From DATKPC01 sp035524275 (lineage in GTDB: Bacteria > Pseudomonadota > Gammaproteobacteria > Burkholderiales > Burkholderiaceae_F), in the NCBI GenBank assembly GCA_035524275.1, contig DATKPC010000144.1, positions 1-32,423 of the forward strand: 32,423 nt of DNA, in the 5' to 3' direction. The position numbers and the translations under genes were made by a program. The notes under the pieces were generated by a model that saw only the letters and a list, made by a program, of their open reading frames with translations, was not told the origin of the DNA and searched no databases. Shown here one piece after another: positions 1 to 8,056 of this stretch; the stretch's first letter is position 1, and each line of letters begins with the position of its first letter.

Positions 1-2
1 CC

Positions 3-479
3 TGCAACTGGGCCCAGTTGCGCGACATGGCCGAGCACCGAATGACCATCGGCTCGTCCGGTCTCAGCGGAATGCCGTTCGACGCGCTGTCGCCCGCTGC
101 CGCCGCCGCGGAGTTCGAAGCGTCGCGCGAGCGCCTCGAGGAGGCCGTCGATCGGCCGGTCCGTCATTTCGCCTTTCCCCGTGGGCGCTACCGGCGTGGC
201 CAACTGACGCTCGGCGCGGCGGCCGGCTACCGGGTGTTCCACGGCGCCCGGATCGGCGCGCATCGACCGGCTTCCCTCGTGCCCGGAAGCGTCCTGAATC
301 GCGTCCCGGTGCTACCCGGACTCGATACCGACGAGTTCATCGGCTACGCGCTCGCCGCCCCGCTGCACCTGCTGCGCGGGCGGCTCGCCGCCGAGGGCCG
401 CCGCGTCGCGCGCGCCGCCAGTCGCGCCGCGGCCGCGCTGCTTGCGCCGCTCGCCGGTTGCGGGGGGCGCGGCAGCTAG
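3..479 (+). CDS. Polysaccharide deacetylase family protein, C-terminal part
   Basis: The reading frame is open to the left edge, so only the last 158 residues are visible and the true start lies outside the window. The segment W-A-Q-L-R-D-M-A followed by T-I-G-S-S matches the family pattern in which a tryptophan-led helix precedes the conserved 'IGSHT' strand, and FAFPRGRY resembles the late 'F-x-YPxGxY' motif of NodB-type carbohydrate esterases. The usual histidine after 'IGS' is replaced by serine (IGSSG), so a metal-ligand position may be altered. The catalytic aspartates would lie upstream and cannot be checked. Such enzymes remove N- or O-acetyl groups from polysaccharides. The arginine/alanine-rich C-terminus shows no motif. 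Family assignment is fairly secure; substrate unknown. Confidence 0.7.
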   Translation, partial: CNWAQLRDMAEHRMTIGSSGLSGMPFDALSPAAAAAEFEASRERLEEAVDRPVRHFAFPRGRYRRGQLTLGAAAGYRVFHGARIGAHRPASLVPGSVLNRVPVLPGLDTDEFIGYALAAPLHLLRGRLAAEGRRVARAASRAAAALLAPLAGCGGRGS

Positions 480-610
480 CCGCCCGGCCGGCACGGCGGA
501 TGAATGTCCCGCCGCTGCGGCGAGCGCGCTTCGGCGTTCCGTCGCATTGACGGAACCTGGGATTCCGCACCCGCGAGCGCGCACCGACCGTCCACCACCC
601 CCAGGCGCGG

Positions 611-638
611 GAAAAGCGGATCTAGCAACCCGCTTTTC
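611..638. repeat. Inverted repeat upstream of the HDOD gene
   Basis: Perfect 9-bp arms (gaaaagcgg at 611-619, ccgcttttc at 630-638) flank a 10-nt loop. It lies between the deacetylase stop and the HDOD start. It could be a terminator for the upstream gene, although no T run follows, or an operator; the sequence does not decide. Confidence 0.35.
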
Positions 639-753
639 GGGTCAATTCCGGACGCCGCACGGCCTATCGTCCCCTTGTTGCGGGCGCCGGCGTGCCGGCC
701 GCCGCGGGATCGCCTGTTGTCGCCGATCGTCGGTTCGTGCTCGGAAAGCCTCC

Positions 754-1989
754 ATGGATACGTCCTACTCACGCGCGCCCGAAGCGGGTCGTGCCGGCGA
801 TGCTGGCGACGCCTGCGCCCTCGGCTACGCCCCCCTCGTCGACCGCCGCCGCCGCGCCGTCGGCATCCGCTTCACGCTCGAACTCGCCGACTCGTCGCGC
901 TGCGACGACATCAGGGCGCACTTCGACGCGGCCTGGCCGGAGTCGGCCGCGCCCGTCGTGCTGGCGCTGTCGGGAGCCGGCAGCGCGCTGGAATTCACGC
1001 TCGGCTCGCGTCCGGCCCCGCGCAACGCCATCGTCGAAATCGACGCCGCGGCGCTCGCGAACGCGAACGAAGCACAGGCCGCGCAGGAACTCGTGCGTCG
1101 CGGATGGAGCCTCGCGTTGCGCGGGCGTCCGGCCGCTCCGCTCCCGGCGGAACTGCGCGGCGCCATCGCGTTCATCGTCGTCGATCCGGTCTCGGATGCG
1201 CCCTTCGACCTGGAAGCGTTCGGCCTCGGCGCGCTGCGCGTGCAGCGTCTCGTGATCGGCGCGCGATCGGTCGAGGACCTGGATCGCGCGTTCCAGGGCG
1301 GTGCGACCGCGAGCGTGGGCTGGCCGATCGGCGACCCGAAGCATCATCGGGCGCGTCCGCTGCAGGCGGCTCAGGCGACGGTGATCGACGCGCTGCAACT
1401 CGCGCGGCGCGACGCGCCGGCCGAGGACATCGATGCCTGCATGAAGCACGACCCGGCGCTCGCCTTCAAGCTGCTGCGGCTGGTCAACTCGAGCGCATTC
1501 GGCAACCGTACGCAGATCACGTCGCTGAAGCAGGCGGTGATGCTGATGGGCTATCGAAAGCTCACGCGCTGGCTCGCGCTGCTGCTGGCGACCGCGTCGA
1601 GCGACGTCGATTCGCAGCCGCTGATGCACCTGTCGGTGCGTCGCGGGCTGTTCCTCGACCAGCTGCGCGAAATGCACGCCGACGCCGCGCTCGGCGACGA
1701 CCTGTTCGTCACCGGCGCGTTCTCGATGCTCGACTACATCACCGGCGTCGCGTTCGACCGGCTTTTCGAACTGATCGCGCTGCCGGAGGCGGTCGTCGAT
1801 GCCCTGGCGAGCCGCCGCGGTCGCTATGCCCCGTTCCTCGACCTGGTCGAGGCGATCGAGCGCAGCGACGCGCCGGCGATCCGCGAGCACGGTCGCGCCG
1901 CCGGCATCGAGCCGGACCTGCGCAACCGCGCATTGCTCGCGGCCCTCGCGAGCGCGAATTCGATCGAGGCGTCGGGCGGATTGGGCTGA
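754..1989 (+). CDS. HDOD domain signalling protein with degenerate EAL-like N-terminus
   Basis: The 411-residue protein has a C-terminal HDOD domain. The stretch after residue ~225 contains DPALAFKLLRLVNSSAFG, then I-T-S-L-K-Q-A and a leucine/tryptophan-rich helix, all typical of HDOD. The N-terminal ~200 residues follow the outline of a YuxH-type EAL fold (for example 'RGWSLALRG' and 'FDLEAFGLGALRVQRLVIG'), but no E-A-L signature or metal-binding residues are visible, so c-di-GMP hydrolysis is unlikely. Such EAL-HDOD proteins act as regulatory scaffolds in motility or stress signalling. The ATG at 754 was preferred because the upstream in-frame extension is compositionally poor. The gene ends 7 bp from the convergent trpB gene. 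No neighbour suggests a partner. Confidence 0.8.
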   Translation: MDTSYSRAPEAGRAGDAGDACALGYAPLVDRRRRAVGIRFTLELADSSRCDDIRAHFDAAWPESAAPVVLALSGAGSALEFTLGSRPAPRNAIVEIDAAALANANEAQAAQELVRRGWSLALRGRPAAPLPAELRGAIAFIVVDPVSDAPFDLEAFGLGALRVQRLVIGARSVEDLDRAFQGGATASVGWPIGDPKHHRARPLQAAQATVIDALQLARRDAPAEDIDACMKHDPALAFKLLRLVNSSAFGNRTQITSLKQAVMLMGYRKLTRWLALLLATASSDVDSQPLMHLSVRRGLFLDQLREMHADAALGDDLFVTGAFSMLDYITGVAFDRLFELIALPEAVVDALASRRGRYAPFLDLVEAIERSDAPAIREHGRAAGIEPDLRNRALLAALASANSIEASGGLG

Positions 1990-1996
1990 CGTCGCG

Positions 1997-3352
1997 CTAC
2001 GCGGCGACCGGCAGTCCCGCCAGCGCCATCGCCAGCTCCTTCTCGTCGTAGGCGACGTTGCTCAGCTTGCCGGCGAAATAGTCGCTGTACGCCGCCATGT
2101 CGAAGTGGCCGTGGCCGCAGAGGTTGAAGAGGATCGTCTCCGCGCGGCCCTCGCGCTTGCAGCGCAGCGCCTCCTCGACCGCGCCCTTCACCGCGTGATT
2201 CGCTTCCGGCGCCGGCACGATGCCTTCGTGGCGCGCGAACAGGACGCCGGCCTCGAAGCACTCCACCTGATGGTAGGCGACCGCCTCGAGGCGCTTCAGC
2301 TCCTTCAGGTGCGACACGAGCGGCGCCATGCCGTGGTAGCGCAGCCCGCCGGCATGGAATCCGGGCGGCGTGAACGTCGAGCCCAGCGTGTGCATCTTCA
2401 TCAGCGGCGTCGTGTGGGCCGTGTCGCCGAAATCGTAGGCGTACTTGCCGCGCGTGAGCGAGGGGCATGCCGCGGGCTCGACCGCGACGATCCGCGGGCT
2501 CGCGCCGCCGCGCAGCCCTTGGCCGATGAACGGAAACGCGATCCCGGCGAAATTCGAGCCGCCGCCGGTGCAGCCGACCACGACGTCGGGCCACGCGCTG
2601 GCCATCTGCATCTGCTCCATCGCTTCCAGTCCGATGACCGTCTGGTGCATCAGCACGTGGTTCAGCACGGAGCCGAGCGCGTACTTCGTCTGCGGGTCCT
2701 TCGCCGCGACCTCGACGGCCTCCGAGATCGCGATCCCGAGGCTGCCCGGATGGTTCGGACGTTCCGCCAGCACCGACCGCCCGAAGTCGGTCTGGTCCGA
2801 CGGCGACGGAATGCACTTCGCGCCGTACGTTTCCATCACCGCGCGACGATAGGGCTTCTGGTCGTAGGAGACGCGGACCTGGAACACTTTCACGTCGATG
2901 CCGAACAGGCTGCCGGCAAAAGACAGCGCCGTGCCCCATTGGCCTGCGCCGGTCTCCGTCGTCAGCCGACGGATGCCGGCACGGTGGTTGTAGAAGGCCT
3001 GCGCGACGGCCGTGTTCGGCTTGTGGCTGCCGGCCGGACTCACGCCTTCGTACTTGTAGAAGATCCGCGCCGGCGTGTCGAGCGCGCGCTCCAACCGGTG
3101 GGCTCGGTACAGCGGGCTCGGGCGCCACAACGCGTAGATTTCGCGCACCGGCTCCGGGATCTCGATCTGCCGTTCCGTCGAGACCTCCTGCATGATGAGG
3201 TCCATCGGGAACAGCGGTTCCAGGTCCGACGGACCGATCGGCTGCTTCGTGCCCGGATGGATCACGGCCGGCGCCGGCGCCGGCAGGTCGGCCTGGATGT
3301 TGTACCAGAAGCGTGGAATCTGCGTTTCCTGCAGCAGGTACTTCGTCGTCAT
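1997..3352 (-). CDS. trpB2: TrpB2-type tryptophan synthase beta-like protein (PLP-dependent)
   Basis: The product (451 aa, normal for the long TrpB2 type) uses pyridoxal phosphate to join indole and serine into tryptophan. The PLP lysine is K111 in GSHKPNTA, and the catalytic glutamate lies in TETGAGQWG (132-140). A glycine-rich phosphate cradle GCTGGGSNFAG follows around residue 265. The N-terminal extension (KYLLQETQIPRFWYNIQADL) is characteristic of TrpB2 rather than the trpA-coupled TrpB1. A strong purine-rich Shine-Dalgarno (minus-strand complement of 3356-3364) precedes the ATG. There is no trpA or other trp gene nearby, so it probably works alone, as an indole-salvage enzyme or spare synthase. 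That role is inferred from family knowledge. Confidence 0.93.
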   Translation of the reverse strand: MTTKYLLQETQIPRFWYNIQADLPAPAPAVIHPGTKQPIGPSDLEPLFPMDLIMQEVSTERQIEIPEPVREIYALWRPSPLYRAHRLERALDTPARIFYKYEGVSPAGSHKPNTAVAQAFYNHRAGIRRLTTETGAGQWGTALSFAGSLFGIDVKVFQVRVSYDQKPYRRAVMETYGAKCIPSPSDQTDFGRSVLAERPNHPGSLGIAISEAVEVAAKDPQTKYALGSVLNHVLMHQTVIGLEAMEQMQMASAWPDVVVGCTGGGSNFAGIAFPFIGQGLRGGASPRIVAVEPAACPSLTRGKYAYDFGDTAHTTPLMKMHTLGSTFTPPGFHAGGLRYHGMAPLVSHLKELKRLEAVAYHQVECFEAGVLFARHEGIVPAPEANHAVKGAVEEALRCKREGRAETILFNLCGHGHFDMAAYSDYFAGKLSNVAYDEKELAMALAGLPVAA

Positions 3353-3450
3353 CGTCTCCTCCTCGTATGGTTTCCCGCCGGCCCGCGTCTCGGCCGAAGG
3401 GTCGTCGGCCCACGGCTCCCGGCGGCGTCGGCGCCGCGCTCGTTCCGCCG

Positions 3451-3480
3451 CCCTGCCGCGCGCGGGATCGCGCGGCAGGG
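3451..3480. repeat. Strong 12-bp stem hairpin in the trpB2/lipoprotein gap
   Basis: The 338-bp gap 3353-3690 between divergent genes contains arms at 3451-3462 and 3469-3480 that are perfectly complementary (ccctgccgcgcg / cgcgcggcaggg) around a 6-nt loop. No T run follows on either strand, so it is not a classical terminator of either divergent gene. It may be a repeat-family palindrome or an mRNA leader structure. I see no open reading frame with coding support in the rest of the gap. Confidence 0.5.
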
Positions 3481-3690
3481 CCGACGCGCGTGCCCTCGCA
3501 CCGTCCGTCCCCGGCGCGCAGGATAAAGTCGATTCGGCCGCGCGAGCGCGGCCACCCCGCGAGCCCGTGACCGCCAGCCGGCGCCGACCCCACTTTCGCG
3601 CGGCGCCGCGGGGGTCCTTCGCTGCGGAGGCGGCCGCCCGCCGCGTCCTGTTAACCTTGCGCTCCCGTTGCGAGCCGATCGAGGTCCGGA

Positions 3691-4956
3691 TTGAAAGGAA
3701 TTGCCTTTGCCGCCGCCGCCGTGGCTGCCGCCTGCGTCCTGGCGGGCTGCAGCAACCCGTCGACGCCGCCGGACGCGCCGACCGCGTTTTCCGTCGTCGC
3801 CGGCGATGGTCAGGTCATCGTGAATTTCGACCAGGTGCCGAATCTCACGTACTGGATCTTCCTCGCCGAGTCGTCGAGCATCACGCGCACGAACTACAAC
3901 ACGTATCTGGGAGCGCGGATCGTGACGCCGGCGAGCAATCCGCAGGTCGTCAGCTCGCTCGCCAACGGCACCCAATACGCGTTTCTCGTCAACGCCACGT
4001 CCGGCGGCGCCGCCGGACCGTCGACCTCTTCGCTGTCGGCGACGCCGCGCGCGGCGGGCGACAACTATCTCGCCGGCCCGGCGACTGGCCCGGCAAACAA
4101 CAACGCGATCGCCTTCGGCATCCTGCCGGCACCGGCGCAGCCGGCCTTCGTGATGGTCGGCGCCGGAGGCGCGATCTTCAAGTCCACCGTGCAGACCGGC
4201 GGCTCGGTGTTGAACGCGCAGGGCAACCAGCCGTGGGTCGCGCAGTTCTCGAACGTGGCCGCCGACCTGAACGGCGTCGCGTGGAATGCCACGCGCCAGC
4301 GCTTCATCGCGGTGGGCGCCGGCGGAACGGTAATCACGAGCACCGACGGCTCGAACTGGACCGGCGTCACCGCGCCGGCGACCAGCACCGACCTGAACGC
4401 GGTCACGGCCTACGGCGAGGCCTTCGTCGCGGTGGGCGCCGCCGGCACGATCGTGACGAGCAACGACGGCTTGACCTGGACGACGCGGGAATCGAACACG
4501 ACGGCCGACCTGCTGGGCGTGGGCTACTACGGCGGCGTGCTGGTCGCGCTCGGGCGCAGCGGGACGCTCCTTTACAGCGCCGATTCCGCGAACTGGATCT
4601 CGGTCCCGGTTCCGACGACCGCCGACCTGCACGGCTTCATCTACGCGCGGCCGAACGCCGCAGCGAGCGGCGCCTACTACGTCGTCGGCGCGCTGGGGAC
4701 GATCCTCACCAGCACGTCGCCGTCGACGTCGTGGAGCCTCGTCGCGCAGGCGGCGACGACGAACGACCTCTACGCGATTTCCGCCGGTTCACGCCTCGTC
4801 GCCGTGGGCAAGGGAGGCACCGCGATCTACAGCGATGACGCGGTCACCTGGCAGCTCGCCAACGATCCGAGCGTCGGCGACCTTTATGCCGTGCTGTACG
4901 CGATCGGCGTCTACACCGCAGTCGGCAACTCCGGCATCAACCTGACGAGTTCCTAG
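3691..4956 (+). CDS. Lipoprotein with FN3-like domain and beta-propeller repeats
   Basis: I chose a TTG start because it sits 6 nt after GAGG (3681-3684) and gives a clean lipoprotein signal: lysine at 2, a hydrophobic stretch and lipobox LAGC with the acylated cysteine at residue 20. Residues ~30-118 resemble a fibronectin type III domain ending in 'TPR'. From ~150 on there are at least six repeats of about 40 residues built as 'F/Y-V-A-V-G-x-G-G-T-I-x-T-S-x-D-G-x-x-W' followed by 'T-D-L-x-A-V', plus a partial final repeat. This is the pattern of BNR/Ycf48-like propellers. Serine at +2 of the mature protein suggests outer-membrane sorting. Such proteins often bind partners or cell-surface polymers; the ligand is unknown. 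No operon partner is evident. Confidence 0.8.
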   Translation: MKGIAFAAAAVAAACVLAGCSNPSTPPDAPTAFSVVAGDGQVIVNFDQVPNLTYWIFLAESSSITRTNYNTYLGARIVTPASNPQVVSSLANGTQYAFLVNATSGGAAGPSTSSLSATPRAAGDNYLAGPATGPANNNAIAFGILPAPAQPAFVMVGAGGAIFKSTVQTGGSVLNAQGNQPWVAQFSNVAADLNGVAWNATRQRFIAVGAGGTVITSTDGSNWTGVTAPATSTDLNAVTAYGEAFVAVGAAGTIVTSNDGLTWTTRESNTTADLLGVGYYGGVLVALGRSGTLLYSADSANWISVPVPTTADLHGFIYARPNAAASGAYYVVGALGTILTSTSPSTSWSLVAQAATTNDLYAISAGSRLVAVGKGGTAIYSDDAVTWQLANDPSVGDLYAVLYAIGVYTAVGNSGINLTSS

Positions 4957-5016
4957 CGTTCGGGCCCAGGGATCCCGCAAGGCCTGCCGCGAAATCCATG
5001 GGCCGGAACGCTCGGC

Positions 5017-5241
5017 TCATCCTCGACCGGCCAGCGTGTCGCGCGTGCGCCGGCTGGCGAAGAACACCAGGAAGTTCTTGATGCGCGCGCCGCGCTTCAG
5101 GCGCGCGAATTCGCCCTCGTAGACGCGGCGAACCGCGTCGATCGGCTGCCCGATCTCGCGCGCCAGCAGCTCGATGGCCGCGCCGTGCATCGCCGCTTCG
5201 TCGCCGTCGTCATAGAGAGCCGATCCGCCGGGCATGCCCAT
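5017..5241 (-). CDS. DUF3562 family small protein
   Basis: This 74-residue product matches DUF3562: a helix 'AAIELLAREIGQPIDAVRRVYEGE' followed by 'F-A-R-L-K-x-G-A-R-I-K-N-F-L' and a basic end 'RRTRDTL'. The upper limit of the frame is far longer, but GGAG lies 8 nt before the ATG at 5241, and the family is small, so this start is favoured. The protein lacks a signal peptide and membrane helices and is probably cytoplasmic. The family is common in Burkholderiales-like genomes and has no established function that I know of. It is monocistronic as far as can be seen. Confidence 0.75.
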   Translation of the reverse strand: MGMPGGSALYDDGDEAAMHGAAIELLAREIGQPIDAVRRVYEGEFARLKRGARIKNFLVFFASRRTRDTLAGRG

Positions 5242-5289
5242 GCCGAAATCTCCGTCGCGTGATTCGATCCCCCGGGGTCGATCCCCCAT

Positions 5290-5314
5290 GCGAAGCGCGC
5301 CGAACCCGCTTCGC
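5290..5314. repeat. Hairpin and short direct repeats upstream of the DUF3562 gene
   Basis: Arms gcgaagcg (5290-5297) and cgcttcgc (5307-5314) enclose a 9-nt loop. Just beside them the decamer tcgatccccc occurs twice (5264-5273 and 5278-5287). These lie in the probable 5' leader of the minus-strand DUF3562 gene and may be regulatory. Nothing else is visible in 5242-5422. Confidence 0.35.
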
Positions 5315-5422
5315 GTAGGCGATCCTCCCGCGCGTCCTGCCCACCTCACCGGATATCGTAGTGGGTACGGGCGGCCGCGGGGCGGCGCGAACCGAATCGA
5401 GGGACTACGCTCTTGGGGGATT

Positions 5423-5441
5423 CCGACGGCCCGGCCGTCGG
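5423..5441 (-). terminator. Possible terminator hairpin after the membrane protein gene
   Basis: Arms CCGACGGC and GCCGTCGG with a 3-nt loop lie just past the minus-strand stop at 5451. Outer bases gattccg (5419-5425) and cggaatc (5446-5452) can extend the pairing, the latter overlapping the stop codon. No U-rich tract follows, so function as an intrinsic terminator is uncertain. Confidence 0.35.
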
Positions 5442-5450
5442 GCGGCGGAA

Positions 5451-6476
5451 TCAGCCGGCGCGCGCGTAGACCAGCGCGAAATGGACCAGGATCGCGACGA
5501 CGGCGCAGACGATGAGCGAGAGAGCCACGTGCGCCGCGCCCTGCCGGCGCCCGTACATCCGGGTCGGGACGCGATCGAGCGCAAGGTAGCCGAGCACGCC
5601 CAGCAGCGTGACCTGCCCCGGCAGGTCGACGAGGCCCGACTCCAGGATCCCGATCGACATGAAGCACGCCAGCGCGATCGCGGAGAAGGTCGCGTAGAGC
5701 CCGCGCCAAAGCAGCCCGAAGCCGAGGCTGCACTGGATGACGCCGGCCATCACGAGGGCCTCCGGGCCCCCGAGGCCGAGCGTGACGACGGGGTGGTTCT
5801 GCGCGACGCGCCCGACCCAGTCCGGATCGATCCACTTCTCGACCGCGAGCCACATCAGCGCGGCCGCGGTGCAGGCGCGCAGCACGAGGACCCGCTGCGC
5901 GTGCGGCCAGCTCGTGAACATCAGGTAGACGGCGACGCCGACGAACGTCAACTCGCCGATCATCGGCACCGGCCCATGCTCGCGCGCGGCCATCGCGAAG
6001 AGCAGCGCGATCAGGACCCCGGCGAACGGCCGCCCGCGGTGCCAGAACAGCGCGATCGCCGCAGCGGCCTGCAGCCAGCGCGCGGAGGCGTCGGCGGTCG
6101 CCAGTTCCGGCGCCAGGATCGCGCGGCCGGCGGCGGCAAGCGCCGTAAGGCAGAAGATCGTCGAATTGATCAGCAGCGGCCCGCGCCAGATCGCGCATCG
6201 CTGCTGCAGCCGCGACAGCCGGAAGGCGAACGTCGTGCCTGCGGCCGAGAACTGCGCCGAATGCAGCAGCCAGGCGATCGCGGCGCCCGCGGCGAGCAGC
6301 GACCACAGCGTCGGGTTCGCGAGCACGTGCGGCACCGGGACGTAGCGCGCGTAGTCGCGCGGCTCGTTCGAGGGCGTGCCGATCGCGGCGGACAGGAGCA
6401 GCGCGGCGCCGACGCCCAGGAGCGCCGAGGCGCGGCGGCGGGCAAACGTGAAGGTCTGGGAGTTCGCTGGCGACAT
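5451..6476 (-). CDS. Polytopic membrane protein of unknown function
   Basis: From the ATG at 6476 the product has 341 residues and about eight to nine hydrophobic segments, for example 'ASALLGVGAALLLSAAIG' near the N-terminus and 'LSLIVCAVVAILVHFALVYA' at the C-terminus. The motif region 'W-L-A-V-E-K-W-I-D-P-D-W' followed by 'N-H-P-V-V-T-L-G-L-G-G-P-E' between helices, and then 'GLLWRGLYATF', recalls DoxX/DoxD-like redox membrane proteins, but the similarity is too loose to name. No clear Shine-Dalgarno precedes the ATG; the frame stays open 59 codons further upstream, with arginine-rich sequence that looks non-coding. It diverges from the gtrA-like gene across about 170 bp. Function unknown. 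Confidence 0.7.
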   Translation of the reverse strand: MSPANSQTFTFARRRASALLGVGAALLLSAAIGTPSNEPRDYARYVPVPHVLANPTLWSLLAAGAAIAWLLHSAQFSAAGTTFAFRLSRLQQRCAIWRGPLLINSTIFCLTALAAAGRAILAPELATADASARWLQAAAAIALFWHRGRPFAGVLIALLFAMAAREHGPVPMIGELTFVGVAVYLMFTSWPHAQRVLVLRACTAAALMWLAVEKWIDPDWVGRVAQNHPVVTLGLGGPEALVMAGVIQCSLGFGLLWRGLYATFSAIALACFMSIGILESGLVDLPGQVTLLGVLGYLALDRVPTRMYGRRQGAAHVALSLIVCAVVAILVHFALVYARAG

Positions 6477-6646
6477 GCGGAGGAGGGCGGCCCGTCGCGC
6501 CTGCTGCCGGCGCGGCCGTCGTCTTTCGGGTAACGCCGATTCTGTCTCGGGCGATGTCCGGTGTCTTTCATCTGCACGGTTTAGCGCCGCGGTGCACAAT
6601 CCGCGCCGCGTCCGCGGCGACGCCGACCGGAGGGAGCGTGGGCAAC

Positions 6647-7018
6647 GTGGCAAGGCGTTTCGTCGGTGCTGCCGGCATCGGCCTGGTCGGCACGGCGACG
6701 CATTTCCTGCTGCTCGTCGCGGCCGTCCGCGGGTTCCTGCTCGGGCCGGTCGCCGGATCCTGCATCGGCGCGCTGGGGGGCGCCCTCGTGAACTACATCC
6801 TGAACCACCGGCTCAACTACCGCTCGAGCCGCCCGCACCGCGAGGCGCTGCCGCGCTACCTGGCGGTCGCCGCCGGCGCGATCGCGCTCAATGCCGCGTT
6901 GATGTTCGGGTTCGCCGACACGCTGCGGCTGAACTACCTGCTGGCGCAGGCCGCGACGTCAATGATCGTGCTCGCCTGGACCTTCGGAATGAACCACCAC
7001 TGGTCGTTCGGCGCCTGA
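6647..7018 (+). CDS. GtrA family membrane protein
   Basis: The GtrA fold is recognised by four hydrophobic helices and the pattern 'RRFVGAAGIGLVGTATHF', then 'ALVNYILNHRLNYRS' and a C-terminal 'FGMNHHWSFG'. With the GTG at 6647 the product is 123 residues, the family norm. A second GTG at 6638 is in frame but only 3 nt from the GGAGGG at 6629-6634; the later start leaves a 12-nt gap. Family members move undecaprenyl- or polyprenyl-phosphate-linked sugars across the inner membrane. Its 3' end overlaps the convergent GT2 gene by 60 bp. A GtrB-like enzyme and a GT39 transferase next door support a three-part glycosylation system. Confidence 0.85.
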   Translation: MARRFVGAAGIGLVGTATHFLLLVAAVRGFLLGPVAGSCIGALGGALVNYILNHRLNYRSSRPHREALPRYLAVAAGAIALNAALMFGFADTLRLNYLLAQAATSMIVLAWTFGMNHHWSFGA

Positions 7019-7999
7019 GCGCGTTCGCCGCGTCCGTGCGGCGACCTCGTCCGGTGCCGTGCGCCGCTCGACGAGGTAGCTCGGCCGCCGCTTCAGTTCC
7101 TCGTAGATCTTCGCCAGGTACGCGCCGATGATCCCGAGGCTGATCATCACGAAGCTGCCGATGATGAGCAGCGTGAAGATGATGGTCAGGAACCCGGTCC
7201 GCGACTGGCCCTCGAACCACGAGACGAGCGCTTCGCTGCCGACGCCGACCGACAGCAGCAGCGTCAGGAAGCCGAGGATCGTGACGAGCTGCAGCGGCGC
7301 GCTCGTGAACGAGACCATCGCCGTCGCCGCCAGCCGGACGAGCGCCTTCGGACTGAAGCGCCGGTCGTCGCGGATCCCCGGCTGCACCGAGAACGCGACG
7401 TCGACCTGCCGGAAGCCGACCCACTCCGCCAGGCCGCGGAAGAAACGCTCGCGTTCGACGAGGTCGTTGACGAGGATGTCGACGACGCGCCGGTCGAGCA
7501 GCTTGTAGTCGGAGGCGTTGCGCAGCGGGAGGTGGGTCAGGCGCTCGAGCGCCAGCGTCGCGACGTTCGCGGCGGCCGTGTAGAACGGCCCGTGCCCGGT
7601 GCGCTCGGTCTTCACCGCGTGGACGACGGCGGCGCCGCCGCGCCATGCCGCCACGAGCTCCGGAATCAGGTCCGGCGGATGCTGCAGGTCCGCGTCGAGC
7701 GTGATGATCGCGCGCCCGCGCGCTTCGCGCAGCCCCGCGAGCAGCGCGGCTTCCTTGCCGAAGTTCCGGCTGAGGCGCAAGCCGTTGATCCACGGCCGTT
7801 GTGCCGCGAGCTCTTCGATGACCGCATAGGTCTCGTCCGGGCTGCCGTCGTCGACGATCACGACCTCGAACGCCTCGCCGAGGCCGGCCATCACCCGCTG
7901 CAGCTGCGCGGCGAGCTCGTGCAGGTTCACGCCTTCGCGATAGGCCGGCACGACGAGCGAAATCGTCGGCGCCGCACTGCCGTGGAAGTCGTTCTCCAT
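6959..7999 (-). CDS. GtrB/DPMS-like family 2 glycosyltransferase
   Basis: The product (346 aa) has an N-terminal GT-A domain with 'SLVVPAYREG', the nucleotide-binding DDGS at residues 50-53 and the metal site DADLQHP at 102-108. 'RLSRNFGKEAALLAGL' is typical of polyprenyl-phosphate glycosyltransferases. Two C-terminal membrane helices (about 235-258 and 268-292) anchor it, followed by a charged tail. It would transfer a sugar from a nucleotide donor to undecaprenyl phosphate on the cytoplasmic face, making the substrate that the GtrA-like protein flips. It lies last in a minus-strand run after the YdjC-like and GT39 genes. The final 20 codons overlap the 3' end of the gtrA-like gene. Confidence 0.92.
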   Translation of the reverse strand: MENDFHGSAAPTISLVVPAYREGVNLHELAAQLQRVMAGLGEAFEVVIVDDGSPDETYAVIEELAAQRPWINGLRLSRNFGKEAALLAGLREARGRAIITLDADLQHPPDLIPELVAAWRGGAAVVHAVKTERTGHGPFYTAAANVATLALERLTHLPLRNASDYKLLDRRVVDILVNDLVERERFFRGLAEWVGFRQVDVAFSVQPGIRDDRRFSPKALVRLAATAMVSFTSAPLQLVTILGFLTLLLSVGVGSEALVSWFEGQSRTGFLTIIFTLLIIGSFVMISLGIIGAYLAKIYEELKRRPSYLVERRTAPDEVAARTRRTRSGAERPVVVHSEGPGEHDH

Positions 8000-8056
8000 C
8001 GTCGCTTCCGCCCGCCCCTCCCCGGCGGGATTGTCGCATTTCAGGCGGCGCAGGGC

